A model generated the notes under the pieces. That model was given only the letters and a program-made list of their open reading frames with translations, did no database searches and had not been told where the DNA came from. 64,000 nucleotides of DNA, taken from Halopseudomonas maritima (GTDB lineage Bacteria; Pseudomonadota; Gammaproteobacteria; Pseudomonadales; Pseudomonadaceae). The stretch lies in NCBI RefSeq assembly GCF_021545785.1, contig NZ_CP079801.1:1798001-1862000 (forward strand). The letters are read 5' to 3'. Made by a program: the position numbers and the translations under genes. This document shows positions 40,380-50,106 of the stretch, in pieces (within the stretch, counting starts at the first letter, position 1; each line of letters starts with the position of its first letter).

Positions 40380-41579
40380 ATGTCCCATCGTAATTATCGC
40401 CGTGAGGCCGACGCGCTCGGGCAGTTCGGCCAGTTTGGCGGCCGCTTTGTGGCCGAGTCGCTGATGCCGCTGGTGCTGCAGCTTGAGCAGGCCTACAACG
40501 AGGCCCGCGCCGAGCCCACGTTTATCGCCGAGCTGGATCAGTTCAACGCCGAGTTTGTCGGCCGCCCCAGCCCGCTGTATTTCGCCGAGCGGCTGACCGA
40601 GCAGCACGGCGGCGCGAAGATCTTCTTCAAGCGCGAGGAGCTGAACCACACCGGCGCGCACAAGATCAACAACTGCATCGGTCAGGCCCTGCTGGCCCGC
40701 CGCATGGGCAAGCAGCGCATCATCGCCGAGACCGGCGCCGGCATGCACGGCGTGGCCACCGCCACCGTGTGTGCGCGCTTCGGCCTGCAGTGCGTGGTCT
40801 ACATGGGCGCGACCGACATTCACCGCCAGCGCGACAACGTCGCCCGCATGCGCCTGCTGGGCGCCGAGATCGTGCCTGTCACCTCCGGCACCGGCACCCT
40901 GAAAGACGCCATGAACGAGGCGCTGCGCGACTGGGTAACCAACGTCGACAACACCTTCTACATGATCGGCACCGTGGCCGGCCCGCACCCCTACCCGACG
41001 CTGGTACGCGACTTTCAGGCGATCATCGGCCGTGAGGCGCATCAGCAGATGCTGGCACGCGAAGGCCGCCTGCCCGACAGTCTGGTCGCCTGTATCGGCG
41101 GCGGCTCCAACGCCATGGGCCTGTTCCACCCCTTCCTCGATTACCCCGAGGTGCAGATGGTCGGCGTAGAAGCGGCCGGTCACGGCATCGACACCGGCAA
41201 GCACGCCGCCAGCCTGAAGGGCGGCACGCCCGGCGTGCTGCACGGCAACCGCACCTACCTGCTGCAGGATACTGACGGCCAGATTGCCGACGCGCACTCG
41301 ATTTCCGCCGGTCTGGATTATCCCGGCATTGGTCCCGAGCACGCCTGGCTGCACGAGCAGGGCCGCGTCGAATACGTCGCGGTAACCGACCAGCAGGCGC
41401 TGGATGCCTTCCACAACTGCTGCCGTACCGAAGGCATCATCCCGGCGTTGGAAACCTCGCACGCGCTGGCCGAAGTGGCCCGCCGCGCACCGACACTGCC
41501 AAAAGATCATCTGATGGTGGTCTGCCTGTCCGGCCGGGGTGACAAGGACATGCCGACCATTCTGGAGGCAGGCTTGTGA
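40380..41579 (+). CDS. trpB: Tryptophan synthase beta subunit
   Basis: 399 residues from ATG 40380 after AGGAGG. The PLP lysine is in NHTGAHKINN, the phosphate loop is GGGSNAMG, and GRFVAESLMPL and ETGAGMHGVATA are as expected. It condenses indole with serine. Normally it overlaps or nearly touches trpA; here 151 bp separate them. Confidence 0.97.
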   Translation: MSHRNYRREADALGQFGQFGGRFVAESLMPLVLQLEQAYNEARAEPTFIAELDQFNAEFVGRPSPLYFAERLTEQHGGAKIFFKREELNHTGAHKINNCIGQALLARRMGKQRIIAETGAGMHGVATATVCARFGLQCVVYMGATDIHRQRDNVARMRLLGAEIVPVTSGTGTLKDAMNEALRDWVTNVDNTFYMIGTVAGPHPYPTLVRDFQAIIGREAHQQMLAREGRLPDSLVACIGGGSNAMGLFHPFLDYPEVQMVGVEAAGHGIDTGKHAASLKGGTPGVLHGNRTYLLQDTDGQIADAHSISAGLDYPGIGPEHAWLHEQGRVEYVAVTDQQALDAFHNCCRTEGIIPALETSHALAEVARRAPTLPKDHLMVVCLSGRGDKDMPTILEAGL

Positions 41580-41599
41580 GAAACGTAATCGAGGCAGGA

Positions 41600-41690
41600 C
41601 ATGCAAGGCAAAAACAGGCGAAAAAGCGCAGTTTATGCCTGATAAATGAGCATTTTGAGCCTGTTTTTAACGCAGCAGGGACAACGCAGA
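41600..41690. repeat. Palindromic repeat between trpB and trpA
   Basis: AAAAACAGGCGAAAAAGC... and ...TTTTGAGCCTGTTTTT form a long imperfect inverted repeat (about 28-base arms), AT-richer than its flanks. It looks like a Pseudomonas-type extragenic repeat that has been inserted between two normally adjacent genes. Transcription may still read through to trpA. Confidence 0.6.
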
Positions 41691-41730
41691 TAGTTTCCCG
41701 CAGCCTGCCGGGCTTGATGGAGGAAAAGTA

Positions 41731-42522
41731 ATGAGCCGTCTCGAACAACGCTTTGCCGACTGCGCCCGCGACAACCGCGCCGCGCTGGTGACCTACATCT
41801 GCGCCGGTGACCCGGACTTCGACACCAGTCTGGAACTGCTGAAAGGGCTGCCCGCCGCCGGCGCCGACATCATCGAGCTGGGCATGCCGTTCAGTGACCC
41901 GACCGCCGATGGCCCGACCATTCAGGCTGCCGCCCTGCGTGCACTGCAAGGCGGGCAAAACCAGCAGCGCACGCTGGAGCTGGTGCGCGCCTTCCGCACG
42001 CAGGATCAGAGCACGCCGCTGGTGCTGATGGGCTACTACAACCCGATTCACCGCTACGGTGGCGAGGCGTTCATTCGTGACGCGGCAGCGGCCGGTGTCG
42101 ATGCGCTGCTGGTGGTCGATTTGCCGCCGGAGCACGACAACGAACTGGGGCCGATGGCCCGCGATTACGGCGTGCAGATGATCCGCCTGGCGACACCCAC
42201 CACCGACGCCCAGCGCCTGCCCAAGGTGCTGGATCGCGCCAGCGGCTTTCTCTACTACGTATCGCACAACGGCGTGACCGGCGTGGGTGCGGCAGACCAC
42301 ACCGCAGTGGCGCAGGCACTGCAAGGCATTCGGGCGCAAAGTGCGGTGCCGATCTGCGTCGGCTTCGGCGTACGCCGCGCCGAGCAGGCAGCGCCGCTGG
42401 CACAGGTCGCCGATGGGGTGGTGGTGGGGTCAGCGCTGATCGAGGCGCTACAGCAGGGTGGTGTGGCAGCGGCGCTCGGGCTGACTGCCGAGCTGGCCGC
42501 TGCCATGCCGCGTCAGGCCTGA
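41731..42522 (+). CDS. trpA: Tryptophan synthase alpha subunit
   Basis: 263 residues, TIM barrel. The catalytic Glu is in IIELGMPFSDPTADGP, and the Asp region is YICAGDPDF. FLYYVSHNGVTG is the phosphate loop. GGAGG precedes the ATG. Its last 10 bp overlap the convergent aroE. Confidence 0.97.
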   Translation: MSRLEQRFADCARDNRAALVTYICAGDPDFDTSLELLKGLPAAGADIIELGMPFSDPTADGPTIQAAALRALQGGQNQQRTLELVRAFRTQDQSTPLVLMGYYNPIHRYGGEAFIRDAAAAGVDALLVVDLPPEHDNELGPMARDYGVQMIRLATPTTDAQRLPKVLDRASGFLYYVSHNGVTGVGAADHTAVAQALQGIRAQSAVPICVGFGVRRAEQAAPLAQVADGVVVGSALIEALQQGGVAAALGLTAELAAAMPRQA

Positions 42523-43325
42523 CGCAACGCGGCCAGTACCGGGGCGGTGTCCGGACGGACGCCGCGCCACAGGGTAAAGGCCTCGGCAGCCTGTTCCACC
42601 AGCATGCCGAGGCCATCGATGCAGCGCGCCGCACCGCGCTCGCGGGCCCAACGGTTGAACGGCGTTTCTTCGGCGCCGTACATCATGTCGTAGCACCAGG
42701 TGTGGCTAGGCTTGATCAGGCTGTCGGGAATCGGCGGCAGTTCACCGGCCAGGCTCGCCGACGTCGCGTTGATGATCAGATCAACCGGCTCCACCAGCCA
42801 TTGCAGGCCGGCAGCGGCAATCGGCCCCTGATCGACAAACAGCGCCGCCAATTCTTCTGCCTTGCTGACCGTGCGGTTGATGACGCACAAGTGCTGCGGA
42901 CCTGCCGCCAGCAGCGGCTGAATCACCCCGCGCGCCGCGCCGCCGGCACCAACCAGCAGCACACTCAAGCCCTTGAGCGACAAGCCAGCATTCACTTCGA
43001 TATCGCGTACCAGCCCCTTGCCGTCGGTGTTGTCACCGAGCAGGCTGCCGTCCTCACGACGCAGGATGGTGTTGACCGCGCCGGCGCGCTCGGCCGCCGG
43101 GGTGTGTTCATCCACCAGCGCCCAGGCCTGCTCCTTGAACGGCACAGTCACGTTGACGCCACGGCCTTCGCGCAGAAAATCACGCACGCTGCCGATGAAG
43201 TTGTCGAGCGGCGCCAGCAGCTTGCCGTATTCCAGCTGCTGACCGGTCTGCTCGGCGAACATGGCGTGGATCAGCGGCGACTTGCTGTGCTCAATCGGGT
43301 TGCCGACAACGGCGTAACGGTCCAT
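42513..43325 (-). CDS. aroE: Shikimate dehydrogenase
   Basis: 270 residues. NPIEHSKSPLIHAMF is the shikimate-binding signature; VNVTVPFKEQAW carries the catalytic Lys; LLVGAGGAARGVI is the NADPH loop and NRTVSK fits NADP specificity. Overlaps hemF by 1 bp and is co-transcribed with it. Confidence 0.96.
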   Translation of the reverse strand: MDRYAVVGNPIEHSKSPLIHAMFAEQTGQQLEYGKLLAPLDNFIGSVRDFLREGRGVNVTVPFKEQAWALVDEHTPAAERAGAVNTILRREDGSLLGDNTDGKGLVRDIEVNAGLSLKGLSVLLVGAGGAARGVIQPLLAAGPQHLCVINRTVSKAEELAALFVDQGPIAAAGLQWLVEPVDLIINATSASLAGELPPIPDSLIKPSHTWCYDMMYGAEETPFNRWARERGAARCIDGLGMLVEQAAEAFTLWRGVRPDTAPVLAALRQA

Positions 43326-44260
43326 CAGGCGTCTCCTGCCAGCCAGTCACGCGGGGTGAGGTAGCGCTCGGTCAGCTCGGCTTCCGGGCTGCCCGGCTCG
43401 GGCTGCCAGTTGTAGCCCCAACGCACGGTCGGCGGCAGCGACATCAGGATCGACTCGGTGCGCCCGCCGGTCTGCAGACCGAACAGGGTGCCGCGGTCGT
43501 AGACCAGGTTGAACTCAACGTAGCGGCCACGGCGGAATTCCTGGAACTGCTTCTGCTCAGCCGTATAGACGCTGTTGCGGCGGCGTTCGAGAATCGGCAG
43601 ATAGGCCTCAAGGTAGGCGTCGCCAATGGCGCGCAGGAAGGCAAAGCTGCGCTCGAAACCCCACTGGTTCAGGTCATCGAAGAACAGGCCACCGATGCCA
43701 CGAGCCTCACCACGGTGCTTGAGGTAGAAGTACTCATCGCACCATTTTTTGTAGCGCGGGTACACGTCGTCACCGAAGGGCGCGCAGGCGTCGCGGGCCA
43801 CCCGGTGCCAGTGCACGCAGTCTTGCTCATTGGCGTAGTAAGGCGTCAGGTCGAAGCCGCCGCCAAACCACCAGACCGGATCGGCGCCGTCTTTCTCGGC
43901 AATGAAGAAACGCACGTTGGCATGCGAGGTCGGCACGAAGGGGTTTTCCGGGTGCATCACCAGTGACACGCCCATGGCCTGGAAGTGACGGCCAGCCAGC
44001 TCGGGGCGGTGCGCGGTAGCGGACGGCGGCATGCCGTCGCCAAACACGTGGGAGAAGCCCACGCCGCCCTTTTCCAGCAAGGCGCCGTCGGTGATGATGC
44101 GCGAGCGGCCACCGCCGCCGCCGGGGCGCTCCCAGGCATCTTCGCTGAACTGCTCACGACCATCGGCCGCGGCCAGGGCCGCGCAGATGCGGTCCTGCAG
44201 ATCCATCAAATAGGCTTTGACCTCGGCAACGTCCGCGGCAGTGGGCAGGTCCTGTTTCAC
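43325..44260 (-). CDS. hemF: Oxygen-dependent coproporphyrinogen-III oxidase
   Basis: 311 residues, HemF family. WERPGGGGGRSRI, GVNFSHVFGD-type block (GGVGFSHVFGDGMP), WWFGGGFDLTPYYA, CDEYFYLKHRGEARGIGGLFFDD and RRGRYVEFNLVYDRGT are all present, so it is complete. Converts coproporphyrinogen III to protoporphyrinogen IX using O2. Follows tsaC on the same strand with a 24-bp gap. Confidence 0.97.
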   Translation of the reverse strand: MKQDLPTAADVAEVKAYLMDLQDRICAALAAADGREQFSEDAWERPGGGGGRSRIITDGALLEKGGVGFSHVFGDGMPPSATAHRPELAGRHFQAMGVSLVMHPENPFVPTSHANVRFFIAEKDGADPVWWFGGGFDLTPYYANEQDCVHWHRVARDACAPFGDDVYPRYKKWCDEYFYLKHRGEARGIGGLFFDDLNQWGFERSFAFLRAIGDAYLEAYLPILERRRNSVYTAEQKQFQEFRRGRYVEFNLVYDRGTLFGLQTGGRTESILMSLPPTVRWGYNWQPEPGSPEAELTERYLTPRDWLAGDA

Positions 44261-44284
44261 GTGGGGTTTCTCCAGCGGGGCGGC

Positions 44285-44842
44285 TCAAACGCCGCGTATG
44301 ACTTTTTCAGTGCGCAGGTCACGAATGATACTGGGATTACGCGCGCCACCCAACGCGCCTGGCACCACCGCATCCAGTTCACCGTGAAAATACTGCTCCA
44401 CCCGCAACCGCGAGCGCGCCGAAGGGCGACCGGCCGGATTGGCCGAGGTCGACACCAGCGGCCCGGCCGCCGCGCACAGCTGCCGCACAATGGGGTGCGT
44501 GGTTACCCGCAGCGCCACGGTGTCGTGCACGCCGGTAATCCACTCAGGCAGGCGGCCCTGATGCGGCACCAGCCAGGTGTTGGGGCCAGGCCAGGAGAGA
44601 CGCAGCTTGGCCAGTTGGGCGTCCGGCAGGTCCCAGAGCAGGAAGTCGAACTGTTCGATCTCGCCGGCAATCAGAATCAGCCCCTTGTGCACCGGACGCT
44701 GCTTGAGGTCGAGCAAGCGCTCTACCGCCGAGCCGTTCCACGGATTGCAGCCAAGCCCCCAAACGCCCTCGGTCGGATAGGCAACCACACCGCCTGCCTG
44801 CAGCAAGCGGTTCAGACGGGTAATGCGCCAGTTAGCCAGCAT
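44285..44842 (-). CDS. tsaC: Threonylcarbamoyl-AMP synthase
   Basis: 185 residues, Sua5/YciO/YrdC fold. GGVVAYPTEGVWGLGCNPWN at the N-terminus and VSTSANPAGRPS (SxxN-type ATP and threonine binding) near the middle are diagnostic. Makes threonylcarbamoyl-AMP for the t6A modification of tRNA. The short form without the Sua5 domain is typical of proteobacterial TsaC. Located between dprA and hemF, as in other pseudomonads. Confidence 0.95.
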   Translation of the reverse strand: MLANWRITRLNRLLQAGGVVAYPTEGVWGLGCNPWNGSAVERLLDLKQRPVHKGLILIAGEIEQFDFLLWDLPDAQLAKLRLSWPGPNTWLVPHQGRLPEWITGVHDTVALRVTTHPIVRQLCAAAGPLVSTSANPAGRPSARSRLRVEQYFHGELDAVVPGALGGARNPSIIRDLRTEKVIRGV

Positions 44843-44896
44843 GTGAACTCCACCTCGATTGACTGCCTGCGACAGTAGCCGAGGCGGCGCGGCGGC

Positions 44897-46009
44897 TCAA
44901 GGCTGGCGACGACAATAGCCGGCCGGTGCAGCCAGCACCCGGCCGTCCAACTCCAGCTCGAGCAGTTGCTGCAGCACCTCGGACACGCCCAGCCCAGACT
45001 GCTGCGCCAGCCAGTCCGGACTGACCGGGTCAGTACCCAGCCAGCGCCAGAGCGGGGTATCCGGGGCGCTCTGTTCAGCCGGCTGAGACTCGTCCAGCAC
45101 TGCCGTCAACGGTAGCCGCAGGGCGTCGAACACATCCTGCACCTGCTCGACCAGGCAGGCGCCCTCGCGCAGCAGGCGATGGCAGCCACGGGCCTGTACG
45201 TTGTGGATCGAGCCGGGCATGGCGAACACCTCGCGGTTGTGCTCCAGCGCCAGCCGTGCGGTAATCAGTGAGCCGCTGTTGAGGCTGGCCTCGACCACCA
45301 GCGTACCCAGGCTCAAGCCGCTGATGATGCGGTTACGACGCGGAAACTGCGACGGATGCGGGCCGGCGTCAGGCCACAACTCGGACACCAGCGCGCCGCC
45401 GTGCTCGACAATCGCCTCTGCCAGCTTCCGATGACGGCGTGGATAGCAGTTATCCAGCCCGGTGCCCCAGACCGCCACTGTCTGCCCGCCAGCCTCCAGC
45501 GCGCCCTGATGACAGGCACCGTCCACGCCCATCGCCATACCGCTGGTGACGGTCAGACCGCTGGCGGTGAAATCACGGGCAAAGCGGCGAGCCGTGTCGG
45601 CTCCGAGCGCGCTGGGATGACGGGTACCGACCATGGCGATCTGCGGATCATGCAGCGCCTGCACGCTGCCACGAACAAACAATACCGGCGGCGGATCACT
45701 GATCGCAGCCAGCAGCGGCGGATACGCGGGCTCATCGACAAATAGCAGCCGGCAGCCGTCCTGCTGCTGCCAGTCCAGCGCCCGCTGCAGGCGCTGGTGC
45801 AGCTCGGCGTCGCCGCGCTGCCAGCGGGTCAAGTCGGCAAGAATCGAGGGCGCAAGCTGCAAGGCAGCCAGCGTCTGGGGACGGGCCGTCAGGAGATCGG
45901 AGGGGGAGAGAGCGTGGGCGCGCAAGCGCTGGAAAAAGCGAGGGCCGGCGCCGTCGAGCAGCGTCAGCACCAACCAGGCCTGCCGCTCGGCGGACAGGTC
46001 GTGCGTCAT
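44897..46009 (-). CDS. dprA: DNA-processing protein A
   Basis: 370 residues. The Rossmann part has AMVGTRHPSALG, TSGMAMGVDGACHQGALEAGGQTVAVWGTGLD and FPRRNRIISGLS; there is an N-terminal SAM-like region and a C-terminal winged-helix-like DprA domain (WLGTDPVSPDWLAQQSGL). Loads RecA on incoming single-stranded DNA during natural transformation. Confidence 0.95.
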   Translation of the reverse strand: MTHDLSAERQAWLVLTLLDGAGPRFFQRLRAHALSPSDLLTARPQTLAALQLAPSILADLTRWQRGDAELHQRLQRALDWQQQDGCRLLFVDEPAYPPLLAAISDPPPVLFVRGSVQALHDPQIAMVGTRHPSALGADTARRFARDFTASGLTVTSGMAMGVDGACHQGALEAGGQTVAVWGTGLDNCYPRRHRKLAEAIVEHGGALVSELWPDAGPHPSQFPRRNRIISGLSLGTLVVEASLNSGSLITARLALEHNREVFAMPGSIHNVQARGCHRLLREGACLVEQVQDVFDALRLPLTAVLDESQPAEQSAPDTPLWRWLGTDPVSPDWLAQQSGLGVSEVLQQLLELELDGRVLAAPAGYCRRQP

Positions 46010-46050
46010 GGGTCGTCCCTGATCAGAAGGAAACGACAGAGCTTAAACAA

Positions 46051-46074
46051 CAAGGCCGCCCGAAGGCGGCCTTG
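46051..46074 (-). terminator. Terminator after the LysM gene
   Basis: Perfect 10-bp stem CAAGGCCGCC/GGCGGCCTTG with a TTCG-type tetraloop on the minus strand, followed by TTGTTGTTT. Confidence 0.8.
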
Positions 46075-46089
46075 TCACAGCGTTCTCAC

Positions 46090-47115
46090 TCAGGGATTGC
46101 GGACCTGATCAAGAATTGCCATCTGGCGGCTGGCCTGCAGCACAATGCCGTAGCTCATCTTGTCGTAGGCGCGGAACACCATCAGCAGACCGGCACGCTC
46201 GGCAGGCAGCTGAACGCGCTCGTTCATCACCCGATCACGGACCACTTCACCGGTCTTGTAGATAGCCAGCACGTTGCCGACTGTCAGACCATCGCGCTCA
46301 CCCTTGTCGATCAGCACCACATCGTACTGACCGATCTGGGTCACGCCGTTCGGCACATCCATGATCAGGCCGTTGATTTCCTGGCTGGGCTCGCTGGGGA
46401 AGAAGGTCGACGCCACGGCGCGCTCTTCAGACTCCAGCAGGCGGTCATCCACCAGCACTTCCTGACGGCTGCGGGTGACGTTCAGAGTGGCGATGTCACC
46501 TTCCACTGCGGCGACGTTACCGTTGCCGATTTCCTGCAGGTGGATGCCGAGGAACTCACTGGTCTCCGGGTTGATATAGGTTTTGCCGCGACGGTAGAAC
46601 TCATAGGCCGGCACGTTGGCCGAGAAGTCGCCACGGGCATACACCTTGTTGCCAGCACCCAGCACCACGCTCTCCGCCTCGCCACCAATGACATACGGGG
46701 CGTTTTCGATTACCGAGGCGTCTTCAACAATGCGGCCAGCACGCAGGAAGGCGTTGATGGCATCCAGCGGAATGGTCGGAATGGCCTCGGCAATCGGCTT
46801 CACGCGGGCCTGCGGCGACAGCTTGATGGTGCCACCGTTACCGCGATTGACCATCAGACGAGGCTGACCATCGATGTAGACCAGAGAGATCACATCACCG
46901 GGGTAGATAAGATGGGGGTTGGATATCTGCGGGTTGGCGTGCCAGATTTCTGGCCACTTCCACGGCAGACGCAGAAAGCGCCCGGAAATGTCCCAGAGGG
47001 TGTCACCCTTGACCACCGTGTAAGTATCCGGATGATCGTCCCTGAAAACAGGCTCTTGCGCCTGCACCCATACGCTCGCCGCGAGCAACACGAGGCCGAG
47101 TAGTGTTTTCCTCAT
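46090..47115 (-). CDS. LysM domain protein
   Basis: 341 residues with a signal peptide (MRKTLLGLVLLAASVWVQA). Residues about 33-80 are a LysM domain (DTYTVVKGDTLWDISGRFL...WPEIWHANPQISNPHLIYPGDVI) that binds peptidoglycan. The rest is beta-rich, of unknown fold, as in the Pseudomonas protein encoded next to dprA and def. Periplasmic; may take part in cell-wall maintenance. Divergent from def. Confidence 0.92.
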   Translation of the reverse strand: MRKTLLGLVLLAASVWVQAQEPVFRDDHPDTYTVVKGDTLWDISGRFLRLPWKWPEIWHANPQISNPHLIYPGDVISLVYIDGQPRLMVNRGNGGTIKLSPQARVKPIAEAIPTIPLDAINAFLRAGRIVEDASVIENAPYVIGGEAESVVLGAGNKVYARGDFSANVPAYEFYRRGKTYINPETSEFLGIHLQEIGNGNVAAVEGDIATLNVTRSRQEVLVDDRLLESEERAVASTFFPSEPSQEINGLIMDVPNGVTQIGQYDVVLIDKGERDGLTVGNVLAIYKTGEVVRDRVMNERVQLPAERAGLLMVFRAYDKMSYGIVLQASRQMAILDQVRNP

Positions 47116-47255
47116 GACACGAATCCCTTTATTATAGAGGCCAGCATCCAGGCCTGGCGACGTGCTCCCACACGCTAGACCCGCTTTATTTCCAAGCTGC
47201 TCATCATCTTAGCAGCACAATTTAGATTTGTTCCAGACAAAGCGGTACAAACCCC

Positions 47256-47768
47256 ATGGCGATATTGAACATACTGGAATTTCCCGACCCACGACTGCGT
47301 ACCATCGCCAAGCCGGTGGCCACAGTGGATGCGCGAATCCAGCAGCTTGTCGACGACATGTTCGAGACCATGTACGACGCCCCCGGTATCGGGCTGGCGG
47401 CGACCCAGGTCAACGTGCACGAGCGTGTCGTGGTAATCGACATCTCCGAGGACAAGTCCGAACCACGGGTATTCATCAACCCCGAACTGGAGCCGCTCAC
47501 CGAAGATCTGGAGCAGATGCAGGAAGGCTGTCTCTCGGTGCCAGGTTTCTATGAAAACGTCGAGCGTCCGGAGCGCGTACGCGTCAAGGCGCTGGACCGT
47601 GACGGCAACGCCTTTGACGAGGTCTACGACGGCCTGCTGGCAGTCTGCATCCAGCACGAGTGCGACCACCTCAACGGTAAGCTGTTCGTCGACTACCTGT
47701 CCAACCTCAAGCGTGACCGTATTCGCAAGAAACTGGAGAAAATCCATCGCAGCCAGGCTTCGGCCTGA
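47256..47768 (+). CDS. def: Peptide deformylase
   Basis: 170 residues. Motif 1 GIGLAATQV, motif 2 EGCLSVPG (Cys metal ligand), motif 3 QHECDH (two His ligands and catalytic Glu). Removes formyl from nascent Met. A terminator lies between it and fmt. Confidence 0.97.
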   Translation: MAILNILEFPDPRLRTIAKPVATVDARIQQLVDDMFETMYDAPGIGLAATQVNVHERVVVIDISEDKSEPRVFINPELEPLTEDLEQMQEGCLSVPGFYENVERPERVRVKALDRDGNAFDEVYDGLLAVCIQHECDHLNGKLFVDYLSNLKRDRIRKKLEKIHRSQASA

Positions 47769-47783
47769 TCTGACCCGGCTATC

Positions 47784-47805
47784 AAGGCTTGCTTCGGCAA
47801 GCCTT
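47784..47805 (+). terminator. Terminator-like hairpin between def and fmt
   Basis: AAGGCTTGC-TTCG-GCAAGCCTT, perfect 9-bp stem followed by TTCTTT. It could reduce read-through from def into fmt, whose start is 17 bp downstream. Confidence 0.75.
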
Positions 47806-47821
47806 TTCTTTACGGACCTCC

Positions 47822-48775
47822 ATGAACGCATCCGACCTTCGCATCGTCTTTGCCGGCACACCCGAGTTTGCCGCCGCCCATCTGCAGGCGCTGATTGACG
47901 CCAAACTCAATATTGTGGCGGTGTACACCCAACCCGACCGACCCGCCGGCCGCGGCCAGAAGCTGGCCATGAGTGCAGTCAAACAACTGGCCCTGGCTCA
48001 CGACTTGCCGGTGATGCAGCCCGAGCGCCTGCGCGCCATTGAGGACCAGCAGGCACTGGCCGACCTTAAGCCGGACCTGCTGGTGGTCGTCGCTTACGGC
48101 CTGATCCTGCCGCAGGCGGTGCTGGACATCCCGCGTCTGGGCTGCATCAACAGCCACGCCTCGTTGCTGCCGCGCTGGCGCGGCGCAGCGCCGATCCAGC
48201 GCGCCATCGAGGCCAGCGACAGCGAAACCGGCGTGACCGTGATGCAAATGGAAGCCGGGCTGGACACCGGCCCCATGCTGCTCAAGGTCAGCACGCCGAT
48301 CAGCCGCGAGGACACTGGCGGCAGTCTGCATGACCGCCTGGCCGAGCTGGGCCCGCCGGCCGTGCTGCAAGCCATCGACGGTCTGGCTGCCGGCACCCTG
48401 CAAGGCGAGGTGCAGGACGATGCGCTGGCGACCTACGCCCACAAACTGAACAAGCAGGTGTCTGCCATCGACTGGCAGCGCCCGGCGCGCGAGCTGGACT
48501 GCCTGATCCGCGCCTTCAATCCCTGGCCACTGGCCCACGCTCAACTGGACGGCAAGCCGCTGAAGGTCTGGGCTGCCGTGCCTGCCGAAGGGCAGGGCAC
48601 GCCCGGCCAGGTGCTGGCCTGTGAACGCGACGGCCTGCTGGTAGCCTGCGGTGAGGGCGCTCTGCGCCTGACCCGCCTGCAACTGCCCGGCGGCAAGCCG
48701 CTGGCCTTTGCCGACCTCTACAACGCCCGCCGCGAGCAGTTTGCGCCCGGCCTGCTGCTGGGCAACGGCCAGTGA
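47822..48775 (+). CDS. fmt: Methionyl-tRNA formyltransferase
   Basis: 317 residues from ATG 47822 (MNASDLRIVFAGTPEFAAAHL); the 11-codon extension overlaps the terminator. The formyl-THF loop SLLPRWRGAAPIQRAI and the catalytic region CINSHASLLP are present, then a C-terminal OB-like domain. Its stop overlaps the GTG start of rsmB. Confidence 0.96.
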   Translation: MNASDLRIVFAGTPEFAAAHLQALIDAKLNIVAVYTQPDRPAGRGQKLAMSAVKQLALAHDLPVMQPERLRAIEDQQALADLKPDLLVVVAYGLILPQAVLDIPRLGCINSHASLLPRWRGAAPIQRAIEASDSETGVTVMQMEAGLDTGPMLLKVSTPISREDTGGSLHDRLAELGPPAVLQAIDGLAAGTLQGEVQDDALATYAHKLNKQVSAIDWQRPARELDCLIRAFNPWPLAHAQLDGKPLKVWAAVPAEGQGTPGQVLACERDGLLVACGEGALRLTRLQLPGGKPLAFADLYNARREQFAPGLLLGNGQ

Positions 48776-50106
48776 ATCCGCGCGCGGCGGCGGCCCGCGC
48801 CCTGGCTGCCGTGCTAGCTGGCAAGGCGTCCCTTGGCAGCAGCCTGCCAGCGCAACTAAAAAGCGTCGCCGCCCGCGATCAGGCGCTGGTGCAGGAGCTG
48901 GCCTTTGGCACCGCACGCTGGTACAACCGCCTCGAAGCACTGGCCCGCGAGCTGCTCAACAAGCCCATGAAGCCGGGCGATCAGGACCTGCACGCGCTGC
49001 TGCTGGTGGGCTTGTATCAACTGCTGTACCTGCGCGTGCCGGCGCATGCGGCGATTGGCGAAACGGTCAACGCCGCGGTCAGCCTCGACAAGGCCTGGGC
49101 CAAGGGCCTGCTCAATGCAGTATTGCGCCGCGTGCAACGCGACAGCGATGCCTTGCTGGCCGTAGTCGATCAGTCACCGTCTCAGCAATGCGCCCACCCC
49201 GGCTGGCTGTACAAGCGTCTGCAGCGGGCCTGGCCCGAGCAGCTTGGCGCCATCACCGGCGCCAATAACCTGCATCCGCCGATGACCCTGCGGGTCAATC
49301 AGCGTCGCCTGAGCCGTGATGCCTATCTGCAACAGCTGGCCGACGCGAACATTGATGCCAGCGCCTGCCCCTTCAGCCCGGTCGGCATACAGCTGGCCTC
49401 GCCCTGCGACGTGCAGCTGCTGCCCGGGTTTGCCGATGGACTGGTCAGCGTGCAGGATGAGGCCGCGCAGTTGGCGGCGCCGCTGCTCGATCTCAAACCC
49501 GGCCTGCGCGTGCTGGACGCCTGCTGCGCCCCCGGCGGCAAGACCTGCCAGATTCTGGAGCAGCAACCCGATCTGGCCGAGGTGGTCGGTCTGGATCTGG
49601 AGCCAGCACGGCTCAAGCGGGTAGAAGAGAACCTCAAGCGCCTGCAGCTCGGCGCCCGGCTAATCGCCGCCGATGGCCGTGATGTCGCGCAATGGTGGGA
49701 CGGCACGCCCTTCCAGCGCATCCTACTGGACGCGCCCTGTTCCGCCACCGGCGTCATTCGCCGCCACCCGGATATCAAGCTGACCCGTAAAGCTGCCGAT
49801 ATCGCTGCGCTGGCGGCGCTGCAGGGCGAGCTACTGGATGCCCTATGGCCTACGCTGGAGGTAGGCGGGGTACTGGTGTACGCCACCTGCTCGGTGCTGC
49901 CGCAGGAAAATACCGAGGTGATCGAGGCCTTTCTTGCCCGCCAACCCGGCGCCCGGACGCTGGATATCAGCGGTGACTACGGTATTGTTCAGCCTTGCGG
50001 TCGCCAGTTGCTGCCGCAGGCAGAAGGGCACGACGGTTTCTACCTGGCCCGTCTGATCAAGCTCAGTGCCAGCCCGCAACAGAAGAACAGGGAGTCTGCG
50101 GCATGA
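48772..50106 (+). CDS. rsmB: 16S rRNA m5C967 methyltransferase
   Basis: 444 residues with a GTG start overlapping the fmt stop. N-terminal NusB-like domain, then SAM methyltransferase with DACCAPGGKT, LDAPCSATGVIRRHPDIK (catalytic Cys of motif IV) and YATCSVLPQEN (motif VI Cys). Methylates C967 of 16S rRNA. Overlaps trkA by 4 bp. Confidence 0.96.
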   Translation: MNPRAAAARALAAVLAGKASLGSSLPAQLKSVAARDQALVQELAFGTARWYNRLEALARELLNKPMKPGDQDLHALLLVGLYQLLYLRVPAHAAIGETVNAAVSLDKAWAKGLLNAVLRRVQRDSDALLAVVDQSPSQQCAHPGWLYKRLQRAWPEQLGAITGANNLHPPMTLRVNQRRLSRDAYLQQLADANIDASACPFSPVGIQLASPCDVQLLPGFADGLVSVQDEAAQLAAPLLDLKPGLRVLDACCAPGGKTCQILEQQPDLAEVVGLDLEPARLKRVEENLKRLQLGARLIAADGRDVAQWWDGTPFQRILLDAPCSATGVIRRHPDIKLTRKAADIAALAALQGELLDALWPTLEVGGVLVYATCSVLPQENTEVIEAFLARQPGARTLDISGDYGIVQPCGRQLLPQAEGHDGFYLARLIKLSASPQQKNRESAA

